Below are positions 1-5,339 of a stretch of 5,339 bases of DNA, in pieces. Position 1 is the first letter of the stretch. Each line of letters opens with the position of its first letter. This DNA is from CAKZSB01 sp964646405 (GTDB taxonomy: Bacteria; Pseudomonadota; Gammaproteobacteria; Granulosicoccales; Granulosicoccaceae), in the NCBI GenBank assembly GCA_964646405.1, contig CAZYDV010000401.1, positions 1 to 5,339 of the forward strand, given 5' to 3'. The translations under genes were made by a program, and so were the position numbers. Under the pieces are notes generated by a model. That model saw only the letters and a list, made by a program, of their open reading frames with translations, was not told the DNA's origin and ran no database searches.

Positions 1-82
1 GTGCCGATACACCGGTTGTGTTCACAACAAGTGCTGTTAGAAGAATGGCATTGATGGTGAGTTTGCGAGAACGGGAAAGCAC
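1..82 (-). CDS. Partial gene for an exported protein (signal peptide only), running off the left edge
   Basis: The reverse strand is open from base 292 to the left edge in one frame. Its last 27 codons, beginning with a GTG at 82-80, read as a good Sec signal peptide: a basic start (SRSRK), a hydrophobic core (LTINAILLTALVV) and a small-residue end (NTTGVSA) that could be a cleavage site. The only upstream ATG in this frame (250-248) would add 56 residues resembling no leader, so I prefer the GTG start. A weak GGGG lies roughly ten bases upstream of it. The mature protein is outside the window, so function cannot be inferred. The gene would be transcribed divergently from the caspase-like gene. 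The call rests on the signal-peptide look of a short stretch and could be coincidence. Confidence 0.35.
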   Translation of the reverse strand, partial: MLSRSRKLTINAILLTALVVNTTGVSA

Positions 83-726
83 GTCTACTGACCCCGGGAT
101 AATTGTTGAGTGGGAGATGGCAATGTGGAGTTGAATCTGTGTGATATCAACAGAATCAATTCGGACCTTCCGAAATAGTATTGCCGGGCAAAGTATCTCA
201 TCTATCTGACTGTATCTGCACGATACGCCTGTAAGGTGAAGCGGTAGCATGGATAGTAGTCTGATACCAGGACTTGTGCGCGAGCAAAGTGGCTATTGTC
301 TTAACATGTAATGACTTGTGGGTGATGACGTATATCTCTTATTAAGGAGTATATACAATCGTATTGTCTTCCACCCCAAAAGCACGCGATAGGGCGTGGT
401 GTGTCGAGCCAAAAAAATGCACTGTCTCCTTTATAGGACGGCCCGTTTAGGAATCATGATTGTGCAATGCTCATATAGATGATGTGTGCTGGGAAGGAAA
501 AATTTGGCAGGGAATTGGATAGCGCGATTTTTCAATGAGTGTTGGACGTGAGAGCGGTGTGGTTTCAAGTAGTACTCTTGTCCCATTTGGAAGCCCGTCA
601 GGTAACTGAAGTCGAAACAGCAATTCACAACATTGAGAGACGGCAGGAGGCTGCTTTTTGTCAGGGTAATGACAGATTGAAACGCACCCACAGTTAGGCG
701 CGCGGCTCACAGGCTGTCCGTAGTAT

Positions 727-795
727 GCTGCCGGTTTTCGCTTGATATCTCGCGTCCTCGCTACGCTCCCGGTTCTTAGACTACTTCCCGGCAGC
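727..795. repeat. 8-bp inverted repeat
   Basis: GCTGCCGG at 727-734 is matched by its exact complement CCGGCAGC at 788-795, with 53 bases between the arms. The right arm abuts the conserved block of repeat copy 1. The arms are short for such a loop, so this may be chance or the edge of a small palindromic element. Confidence 0.3.
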
Positions 796-907
796 CTCCC
801 CGGCGAGCGCAGGCGTGGGCGGGATCAGCCCACCCACCGCATAGCGGACCGCTTCGGTGCAGTTGACATGGCATGAGGGGACAGACGAGGGTGTATCGGC
901 TACAATG
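788..907 (+). repeat. Diverged direct repeat, copy 1 (upstream of the caspase-like gene)
   Basis: Bases 798-848 align without gaps to 2860-2910; by hand I count 36 identities in 51 positions. A second block, 895-907 (ATCGGCTACAATG), is identical to 2965-2977 and keeps the same order, with a net length difference of only 8 bases between the blocks. Inside the first block GTGGGC (815-820) and GCCCAC (828-833) can form a hairpin with a 7-base loop; the GGGC-N7-GCCC core is kept in copy 2. The two copies are in the same orientation and flank the caspase-like gene. Function is unknown. It could be a duplicated promoter or leader region or a small structured repeat family. Confidence 0.6.
878..906 (+). 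promoter_or_regulatory. Possible sigma70-type promoter inside repeat copy 1
   Basis: TACAAT at 901-906 (5 of 6 to TATAAT) is preceded, after 17 bases, by GGGACA at 878-883 (4 of 6 to TTGACA). The TACAAT sits in the 13-base block shared exactly with copy 2. If used, it would give a leader of about 300 bases before the caspase-like gene. Confidence 0.3.
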
Positions 908-1083
908 GCCGGGCAGCGCCTACCCCGTTTCATGCCCACACAAGCGACAGGCACTATAGCCGGTAGCAGTGTCGGAAACACAATCGAAGCACTCAGCTAG
1001 GCCAAAAACCAGCGGCCTGCAATGATGGCAGTCGCGTTTTATCCAGTCGTTCTCCGTTTGTGAGATTCGATTAGTTGCGGGTG

Positions 1084-1113
1084 TTGCAGCGTCTGCTGTA
1101 GTGATTGTGTAAT
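1084..1113 (+). promoter_or_regulatory. Candidate promoter for the caspase-like gene
   Basis: TGTAAT at 1108-1113 (5 of 6 to the -10 consensus) follows TTGCAG at 1084-1089 (3 of 6 to the -35 consensus) with an 18-base spacer. It lies about 100 bases before the ATG at 1213. The -35 is poor, so this is a weak call. Confidence 0.22.
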
Positions 1114-1129
1114 TTCCTCAAGGCTGGCA

Positions 1130-1146
1130 CGTTATATCTGATAACG
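1130..1146. promoter_or_regulatory. Possible operator: short palindrome upstream of the caspase-like gene
   Basis: CGTTAT (1130-1135) and ATAACG (1141-1146) form a perfect 6-bp inverted repeat around ATCTG. It lies just downstream of the candidate -10 at 1108-1113 and 66 bases before the start codon, a position where a repressor could act. No known regulator's site is recognised. Confidence 0.25.
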
Positions 1147-1212
1147 GTGGTTCGGACGCTGAATTGGATTGCCGCGGGCCTGGCATTGTTAATCGCACAA
1201 GAAATCACATAG

Positions 1213-2679
1213 ATGACTTCCCTGATGACTCCAGCAGTCCTGGTACGGATTGACCACTCAACATTAGAACGGCGGGCGCTGTCTGTCACACTGTTAGCGG
1301 TTTTTTTGTTGTTTTGGACGCCGCTGTCAGCCAGTGCAGAAAAACGTGTAGCGCTGGTAATTGGCAATGCGAATTACCAAAGCGTCGCACCGCTCGACAA
1401 CCCGGGCCATGACGCGACCGATATGGCGAACAAGCTGCGTGGCCTGAACTTCGAGGTAATCGAAGGCACCGATGCCGATTTGTCTGCATTGAAAGGCTAT
1501 ATCAAACAATTCAGCCAGCAACTGAACGGTGCTGATGTGGCGCTTTTCTACTATTCCGGGCATGCGATCCAGGTGCAGGACACCAATTATATCGTACCGG
1601 TAGATGCAACACTTGGCAGCGAACTGGATGTCGACCTTGAAACGTTGTCTCTGGGTACAGTGTTGCGGCAAATGCGATACAAGGCGCGAGTCAATCTAGT
1701 GTTTCTGGATGCGTGTCGTGACAATCCGTTTTTGCAACGGTTGAAACGTGGTACGAAAAATATCCAGGCCACCCGCGGACTGAGCCGGATCGATACCAAT
1801 CATGTAGGCAGTGTGATTGTATTTGCGACCGCACCAGGTGAGACCGCACTCGATGGCACCGGGCGTCGCAACAGCCCGTTTACCGAAGCGATGTTACGCC
1901 ACATCGATACCCCTGGTCAGGACATTGGCATCATGCTGCGCAAGGTGCGGGGCGATGTGATACGTGTTACCAACAGTAGCCAGATTCCATGGGAGCGAAG
2001 TTCGTTGACCGAAGGTTTTTCGTTTGCCAGTTTGGTCGTACCTCCACCTGCCCCCGAATCGGCCATCGGTCTGTTTAAAGTCACTGGGCTGCCAGCGAAT
2101 ACTCGATTGTGCTTTTATGTCGACGGTGATTGGTTGTGTAACAGTAGCCGGCCACTGCAAGTTGGCCAGGTCTATCCGGTTTTTGCCAGTGCTCCTGGCT
2201 ATCTGGACTGGCGAGGTCAGGCGCGGCTGGATCGCGACGGGCAGCCACTTGCGATTTCACTGAACCCGCAGACGCCGCTATCGGAGCAGAAAATTCTTAC
2301 CCTCGTTGCTGTTGATCAAGAGGGGGTGCAAATACTTATTGGTGGGTCAACCGGAGTCAAGTTTCAAAGCCGAACCGTGCAGGTGGCAAAAGATAGTGGT
2401 ATCGAGTTGTTTTTTCCCAAGCTGAATGAGAGGGATCTCAAGGCACTGAAGCCCACTGATGTACTGGAATATCAACGCGATGCTCTCGATCTAGCCCAAC
2501 AGCGCTACCAGGCGAGTGCTCGGTTGACTGGAGCGCTGGTCCGGACCAGCACGGGGTCGTGGAGTTCTGTTTGGCGACTATCACGTACTGGCTTGGCGGA
2601 TAATACGTTTCAGCTAGCCACCGATTCACTCGATGAAGCGCTGATCAGCGTTATCGGAGATATTGCGAAGCTGAAGTGA
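1213..2679 (+). CDS. Secreted caspase-like (peptidase C14) protein with PEGA-like and DUF2066-like C-terminal regions
   Basis: 488 residues. An in-frame TAG directly precedes the ATG, making this the most upstream start; the ribosome binding site is weak and Met5 is an alternative. Residues 1-42 form a signal peptide with an RR before a hydrophobic core and a likely cut after ASA42, so the protein should be periplasmic or secreted. Residues about 44-275 are a caspase p20-type domain: the first strand (RVALVIGNANY), catalytic His117 in YYSGHA and catalytic Cys168 in LDACRDNPF are all present, so a Cys peptidase is expected to be active. Residues about 285-352 look like a PEGA-type beta module. 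Cys300 and Cys309, the only other cysteines, could form a disulfide. Residues about 360-488 resemble the C-terminal half of DUF2066 (GIELFFPKLNERDL, then RY..SA...G, then W...WRLS). Substrate and biological role are unknown. Confidence 0.9.
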   Translation: MTSLMTPAVLVRIDHSTLERRALSVTLLAVFLLFWTPLSASAEKRVALVIGNANYQSVAPLDNPGHDATDMANKLRGLNFEVIEGTDADLSALKGYIKQFSQQLNGADVALFYYSGHAIQVQDTNYIVPVDATLGSELDVDLETLSLGTVLRQMRYKARVNLVFLDACRDNPFLQRLKRGTKNIQATRGLSRIDTNHVGSVIVFATAPGETALDGTGRRNSPFTEAMLRHIDTPGQDIGIMLRKVRGDVIRVTNSSQIPWERSSLTEGFSFASLVVPPPAPESAIGLFKVTGLPANTRLCFYVDGDWLCNSSRPLQVGQVYPVFASAPGYLDWRGQARLDRDGQPLAISLNPQTPLSEQKILTLVAVDQEGVQILIGGSTGVKFQSRTVQVAKDSGIELFFPKLNERDLKALKPTDVLEYQRDALDLAQQRYQASARLTGALVRTSTGSWSSVWRLSRTGLADNTFQLATDSLDEALISVIGDIAKLK

Positions 2680-2712
2680 CGCGACAATTGTGTGGTTTCT
2701 AAAGCACTTGAG

Positions 2713-2759
2713 TCGTGCCCGTGCGGTCCAAATTTTCCGCTTTTCTTCGTGGGCGACGA
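2713..2759 (+). terminator. Terminator-like nested stem after the caspase-like gene
   Basis: GCGG (2723-2726) and CCGC (2737-2740) can pair and are followed at once by TTTTCTTC. An outer stem, TCGTGCCC (2713-2720) with GGGCGACGA (2751-2759), pairs with one bulged base. This lies 34-80 bases after the stop codon. The inner stem is only four GC pairs, so as an intrinsic terminator it is weak; the whole may instead be an mRNA-stabilising or structured element. Confidence 0.35.
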
Positions 2760-2852
2760 TCGTGCTGCAATTGCCACGTGTACGCGACCTTTTACTCCGC
2801 GTTTGAGACAAGCATACGATGAATGGTGTCCACTTCGCAGGCAAAAGCGCGG

Positions 2853-2920
2853 GCTGTTACCCCGGCAAAGGCCAGCGTGGGCAGCAGTAGCCCTGCCGTC
2901 GCATACCGCAAGGTAACAGC
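2853..2920. repeat. 9-bp inverted repeat enclosing the conserved repeat block
   Basis: GCTGTTACC (2853-2861) is the exact complement of GGTAACAGC (2912-2920), with 50 bases between them. Inside, GGCAG (2880-2884) and CTGCC (2893-2897), or the overlapping GGGC/GCCC pair, give an inner hairpin. The result is a long two-level stem-loop that covers most of the copy-2 block. It could be a structured leader RNA, a transcription-stop structure or a palindromic intergenic element. Confidence 0.45.
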
Positions 2921-2970
2921 AGTAGCGCAGCAGGCGCCGGATCATGGATCTGTTCACGGCGCAAATCGGC

Positions 2971-2976
2971 TACAAT
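2971..2976 (+). promoter_or_regulatory. Possible -10 element for the lipoprotein operon
   Basis: TACAAT matches the -10 consensus at 5 of 6 and lies in the 13-base block shared with repeat copy 1. It is 88 bases before the ATG at 3064. No good -35 hexamer is visible 15-19 bases upstream, so the call depends mainly on the conservation between the two copies. Confidence 0.28.
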
Positions 2977-3063
2977 GCCTCGGCGGTGGGAGCGTGGATC
3001 CCGATTTTTACCCAGGGGCGGCAACACGCGCCATTGTCAGCGTCAGCGACGGAATTTGTTCGA

Positions 3064-3450
3064 ATGCACTCAGCGATCAGAAATATCCTGCGTCCAATGG
3101 CGATAGCCATCGGCTTATCAATGCTTTATGGATGCGCCAGCGTACCGCCGCCGGTGCAGGAGCTGGAAGTGGCGACTGCGGCGCTGGCGTCAGCGCGTGC
3201 CAGCGGTGCCCCGCAGCACGCCGCGGATCAGTGGCAGTTAGCAGACGACAAATTCGCGACCGCCCGTCAGTTGCTTGAGAAAAAGCAAAACAACGCGGCA
3301 AGGCGCGCGCTGCAGCAGGCGACGGTAGATGCGAAATTGGCTCAGGCTAAGGCTCAGATGCAGCAGCGAGATGCCGAGCAACGCGCCTTGCAGGAGGAGA
3401 TCAGTCAGCTCAAAAAACGTATTGAAGCGGTGGAGCTCGGCGCGGAGTAG
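3064..3450 (+). CDS. Small DUF4398-type outer-membrane lipoprotein
   Basis: 128 residues from the ATG at 3064, preceded by GGAA nine bases upstream. A start at 2944 would add 40 non-leader residues in front of the signal sequence, so I reject it. Residues 1-23 form a lipoprotein signal peptide and Cys24 sits in a lipobox (LYGC); Ala after the Cys predicts outer-membrane sorting. Residues about 30-90 are alanine-rich helices with regularly spaced A/L (ELEVATAALASARASG, then QLADDKFATARQLL), the pattern of DUF4398. Residues about 90-128 are a likely coiled coil rich in Q, E, K and R. Such proteins often sit beside an OmpA-family lipoprotein, as here, 120 bases downstream. A structural or partner role at the outer membrane is inferred; no enzymatic residues are seen. 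Confidence 0.8.
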   Translation: MHSAIRNILRPMAIAIGLSMLYGCASVPPPVQELEVATAALASARASGAPQHAADQWQLADDKFATARQLLEKKQNNAARRALQQATVDAKLAQAKAQMQQRDAEQRALQEEISQLKKRIEAVELGAE

Positions 3451-3557
3451 GCGGGAATCGCACGCCTGTCGAATACAACAATACTGTCGTTTACGAATGG
3501 TCCGTCGGCGTTTGGCACGCCATCGCTACATCAACGGGCTTGCATTTACACCCATTC

Positions 3558-3562
3558 AGGAA
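3558..3562 (+). promoter_or_regulatory. Ribosome binding site of the OmpA-family gene
   Basis: AGGAA lies 8 bases before the ATG at 3571, the clearest Shine-Dalgarno match in the window, and fixes that start. The 120 bases between the two lipoprotein genes show no evident intrinsic terminator, only a 5-bp inverted repeat (AGGCG 3449-3453, CGCCT 3463-3467) overlapping the previous stop codon and lacking a T run. Confidence 0.6.
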
Positions 3563-3570
3563 TTCCAACC

Positions 3571-4500
3571 ATGAACATCGCGATTCGGGCCGTGCAGGTA
3601 ACCACCGCCTGTGTAGCTTTTGTGCTGGTGATTGGCTGTACCGCCAGGCCTTTGAAAAATGAACAGCTCGACCTCGCCCGCGCCAGTTTCGAACGTGTCA
3701 GTGCCGATCCGGTAGTGAACCGGTATTCCAAAAACGAGCTGAATATTGCACGGGCAAGCCTTGTCAGTGCCGAGAAAGCATGGATCGCCAAGGCCGACAA
3801 AATCGAAATCGATCATCGATCCTATATCGCATTGGCAGACGCAGAAATTGCGCAAACGCTTGCCGCAGCGCGCAGCGATGAGGAGCTCATTGCCAGTCTC
3901 AAACTAAGCCAGCGCGACGCAATTGTGAGCTTGCGCTCGGCAGAGACAATCGCGGCCAACTCTGCCGCCGAGCAGGCGCGCAACGAAGCGGCGCGTCTGA
4001 TGGCAGAAACCGAGCAATTGAAAGCAGAGGCGGCGGCACGTGAAAATCAGCTACAGGCACAATTGGATGAACTCAACGAGTTGCGTGCGCTGGAGGCTAA
4101 AAGTACTGACCGTGGAATGGTGTTAACACTGGGTGATTTACTGTTCGATGTAGGCAAAGCGACACTCAAACCCGGGGCGATCAGTGATATCGATGAAATT
4201 GCTACCTTCATGCTCAATCACCCGGATCGCGCCGTGGTTATTGAGGGCCATACGGATGACACCGGCGACGATGATTCTAACCGCGAGCTGTCACTAAGCC
4301 GTGCCAATGCCATAGGTGGGGCACTGGAAGCGCGTGGCGTGGATTTCTCAAGGATTGAGACCCGTGGTATGGGTGAGGACGTGCCTGTTGCCGATAACGA
4401 TACCGCGGTTGGCAGGCAATTGAATCGACGTGTGGAGATAATCTTCCCCAATGACGTGGAAAACCCCGCCGGCGGCAGTTCCGCTGAAACTTCGCAATAG
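3571..4500 (+). CDS. OmpA-family peptidoglycan-binding lipoprotein with DUF4398-like N-terminus
   Basis: 309 residues. The signal peptide ends in a lipobox (VIGC, Cys23); Thr at the next position predicts outer-membrane sorting. Residues about 30-110 repeat the helical DUF4398-like pattern of the upstream lipoprotein (LDLARASFERVSADP, then ELNIARASLVSAEKAW). Residues about 125-177 form a long Ala/Glu/Gln coiled coil that could span periplasm. Residues about 183-292 are an OmpA C-terminal domain: LLFDVGKATLKPGA, EGHTDDTG, LSLSRA, and a final NRRVEI. Asp229 and Arg244 are spaced as the diaminopimelate-binding Asp and Arg of characterised OmpA domains, so peptidoglycan binding should be intact. 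It lacks a beta-barrel, so it anchors by lipid, in the manner of Pal. It probably shares a transcript with the gene before it and the reductase after it. Confidence 0.9.
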   Translation: MNIAIRAVQVTTACVAFVLVIGCTARPLKNEQLDLARASFERVSADPVVNRYSKNELNIARASLVSAEKAWIAKADKIEIDHRSYIALADAEIAQTLAAARSDEELIASLKLSQRDAIVSLRSAETIAANSAAEQARNEAARLMAETEQLKAEAAARENQLQAQLDELNELRALEAKSTDRGMVLTLGDLLFDVGKATLKPGAISDIDEIATFMLNHPDRAVVIEGHTDDTGDDDSNRELSLSRANAIGGALEARGVDFSRIETRGMGEDVPVADNDTAVGRQLNRRVEIIFPNDVENPAGGSSAETSQ

Positions 4501-4520
4501 CCGATAATAAACGGGATCAC

Positions 4521-5339
4521 ATGATGAAATCTATTTCTGGCAACGGCGCCCACATCCCGGTGATTGGATTTGGCACGTGGACGCTCGATGACGCTCAAGC
4601 TGAGCGGATGGTAGCGGCGGCACTCGACGTCGGCTATCGTCATATCGATACGGCGGCGATGTACGGTAATGAAGCAGGTGTGGGTGCGGCATTGGCTACT
4701 GCCGGGCAAAGTCGGGACGATATCTTCGTGACCACCAAGATCTGGCACGATCAATTGGGCGCAGGTGCGTTGCAGGCATCGTTGGCTACAAGCCTTGCGA
4801 AACTACAGCTTGATCATGTAGACCTCGCGCTGATTCACTGGCCCTCCCGATCGGTTCCACTGGCCGAGACGATGGCAGCGTTGAACGATGCCAAAGCACA
4901 GGGGATGACCCGGCACATTGGTGTGGCCAACTTTACGCGTGCGCTGATTGACGAGGCGGTAGGATGTTCCGATGCACCATTGGCCTGCAACCAGATTGAG
5001 TACCACGCCATGCTCGATCAAAGTACGGTTGCCGCCGCGTGCAAAGCCCATGGCATTGCCGTTACCGCCTATTGCCCGCTTGCACAAGGTCAGGCGCTGC
5101 TGACTCACCCGGCCGTCACGGCACCGGCCGAGCGGCTGGGTGTTAGCGTGGGGCAAATCGCGCTTTACTGGGTACTGCGCCAGGACAACGTGGCGGCCAT
5201 TCCCCGCACCAGTCAACCGCATCGACTGGCGCAGAATCTCGATGTTTTCGACCTCGCGGTGACGTCTGCAGAAATGGCAGCACTCGACGCACTGGCGGCA
5301 ACCGGTTTGAGAGTAGTGAACCCGGGGGTCGCGCCTGAT
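4521..5339 (+). CDS. dkgB: Aldo/keto reductase, 2,5-diketo-D-gluconate reductase B-like (3' end cut off)
   Basis: 273 codons are open to the window edge with no stop. The last visible residues (VNPGVAPD) match the extreme C-terminus of DkgB-type enzymes, so only a few codons are missing. The predicted fold is an NADPH-dependent TIM barrel in the cytoplasm. The catalytic tetrad is complete: Asp43 (RHIDTA), Tyr48 (MYGNE), Lys73 (TTKIW) and His106 (LIHWP). IGVANF (133-138), CNQIEYH (156-162) and the cofactor-phosphate loop IPRTSQPHRLAQNL (227-240) follow in the family order. The true substrate is probably a small aldehyde or ketone; the diketogluconate name comes from the family. Two adjacent ATGs (4521, 4524) are possible starts, with GGGA at 4513-4516. 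It begins 20 bases after the OmpA gene's stop, so co-transcription is likely. Confidence 0.9.
   Translation, partial: MMKSISGNGAHIPVIGFGTWTLDDAQAERMVAAALDVGYRHIDTAAMYGNEAGVGAALATAGQSRDDIFVTTKIWHDQLGAGALQASLATSLAKLQLDHVDLALIHWPSRSVPLAETMAALNDAKAQGMTRHIGVANFTRALIDEAVGCSDAPLACNQIEYHAMLDQSTVAAACKAHGIAVTAYCPLAQGQALLTHPAVTAPAERLGVSVGQIALYWVLRQDNVAAIPRTSQPHRLAQNLDVFDLAVTSAEMAALDALAATGLRVVNPGVAPD

Larger units (their letters stand above)
83..1212. other. Long non-coding region with no supportable gene
   Basis: About 1.1 kb between the putative leftward gene and the caspase-like gene. The open frames here are short, unrecognised and lack convincing ribosome binding sites. Bases 121-360 are AT-rich compared with the genes; a hand count gives 19 G+C in the 60 bases 301-360. 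Small palindromes are visible: a perfect 10-mer at 452-461 (AATCATGATT) and ACAAT-CGT-ATTGT at 355-367. From about 690 rightward the base composition becomes GC-rich and structured, and the repeat and promoter-like sites listed separately lie there. It could be a regulatory region, a decayed gene or the site of an unannotated small RNA. Confidence 0.6.
2850..2977 (+). repeat. Diverged direct repeat, copy 2 (downstream of the caspase-like gene)
   Basis: Partner of the copy at 788-907. Bases 2860-2910 match 798-848 at about 71 percent by hand count, and 2965-2977 match 895-907 exactly. The GGGC-N7-GCCC hairpin core is at 2879-2893. This copy lies in the intergenic region just upstream of the DUF4398 lipoprotein gene, and its TACAAT falls 88 bases before that gene's likely ATG. 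Within it, CAGCAGTAG occurs twice (2882-2890 and 2917-2925). Confidence 0.6.

Noticed and set aside
342..422. Reverse-strand small open frame starting at a GTG after an AAGGAG
   Set aside because: The Shine-Dalgarno-like sequence is only 3 bases from the start, too close, and the 26-codon product shows nothing recognisable.
431..710. Two overlapping reverse-strand open frames of 79 and 86 codons
   Set aside because: Neither reads like a protein family, both have irregular composition, and neither has a convincing start context.
863..868. Perfect TTGACA -35 hexamer
   Set aside because: No -10-like hexamer lies 16-18 bases downstream; the nearest TACAAT is 32 bases away.
781..981. Reverse-strand open frame of 66 codons over repeat copy 1
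   Set aside because: It has no recognisable domain or good ribosome binding site. Its similarity to the copy-2 region (RYA..GL..PT.A.AG) can follow from the DNA repeat, and in copy 2 the matching frame is a short stretch bounded by stops with no leader ATG.
999..1018. AGGCC / GGCCT inverted repeat as a reverse-strand terminator
   Set aside because: The T run falls in the loop and not after the stem, so it does not have terminator form.
2944..3063. Upstream start for the DUF4398 lipoprotein adding 40 residues
   Set aside because: The extension would put non-hydrophobic residues ahead of the lipoprotein signal peptide and would overlap the possible -10 element. The ATG at 3064 fits the leader directly.
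4218..5222. Reverse-strand open frames of 178 and 139 codons opposite the OmpA and reductase genes
   Set aside because: They lie opposite strongly recognised genes with complete motifs and are shadow frames.
1..5339. CRISPR array, tRNA, rRNA, transposase or integrase
   Set aside because: No regularly spaced repeats, no tRNA- or rRNA-like sequence and no recombinase-family motifs were seen on either strand.

Overview
The window looks like ordinary chromosomal DNA from a Gram-negative bacterium, most likely a gammaproteobacterium. Two genes encode lipoproteins with clear lipoboxes, one carries an OmpA-like peptidoglycan-binding domain, a third gene has a Sec signal peptide, and the last resembles the DkgB branch of aldo/keto reductases. 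I cannot name a genus. Coding regions look moderately GC-rich and the left-hand flank is visibly more AT-rich.

Layout: bases 1-82 probably hold the start of a leftward exported-protein gene cut by the window edge. Bases 83-1212 hold no gene I can support. They contain a structured repeat copy, a promoter-like site and small palindromes. Bases 1213-2679 (+) encode a secreted caspase-like (peptidase C14) protein with an unusual tail: a PEGA-like beta module and then what looks like the C-terminal half of DUF2066. Bases 2680-3063 are intergenic, with a terminator-like nested stem, a second diverged copy of the upstream repeat and a long hairpin. Then come a small DUF4398-type lipoprotein (3064-3450), an OmpA-family lipoprotein with a related helical N-terminal region (3571-4500), and an aldo/keto reductase (4521 to the right edge) that lacks only its last few codons.

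The lipoprotein pair probably forms one transcription unit that tethers the outer membrane to peptidoglycan. The reductase follows 20 bases after the OmpA gene and is probably co-transcribed, although its cytoplasmic redox role is unrelated. The caspase-like protein should act in the periplasm, so it shares a compartment with the lipoproteins. A terminator-like structure and 384 bases separate it from them, so a joint function is only a possibility.

The most interesting points are the caspase/PEGA-like/DUF2066-like domain combination, and the pair of same-orientation diverged repeats (about 788-907 and 2850-2977) that bracket the caspase gene.
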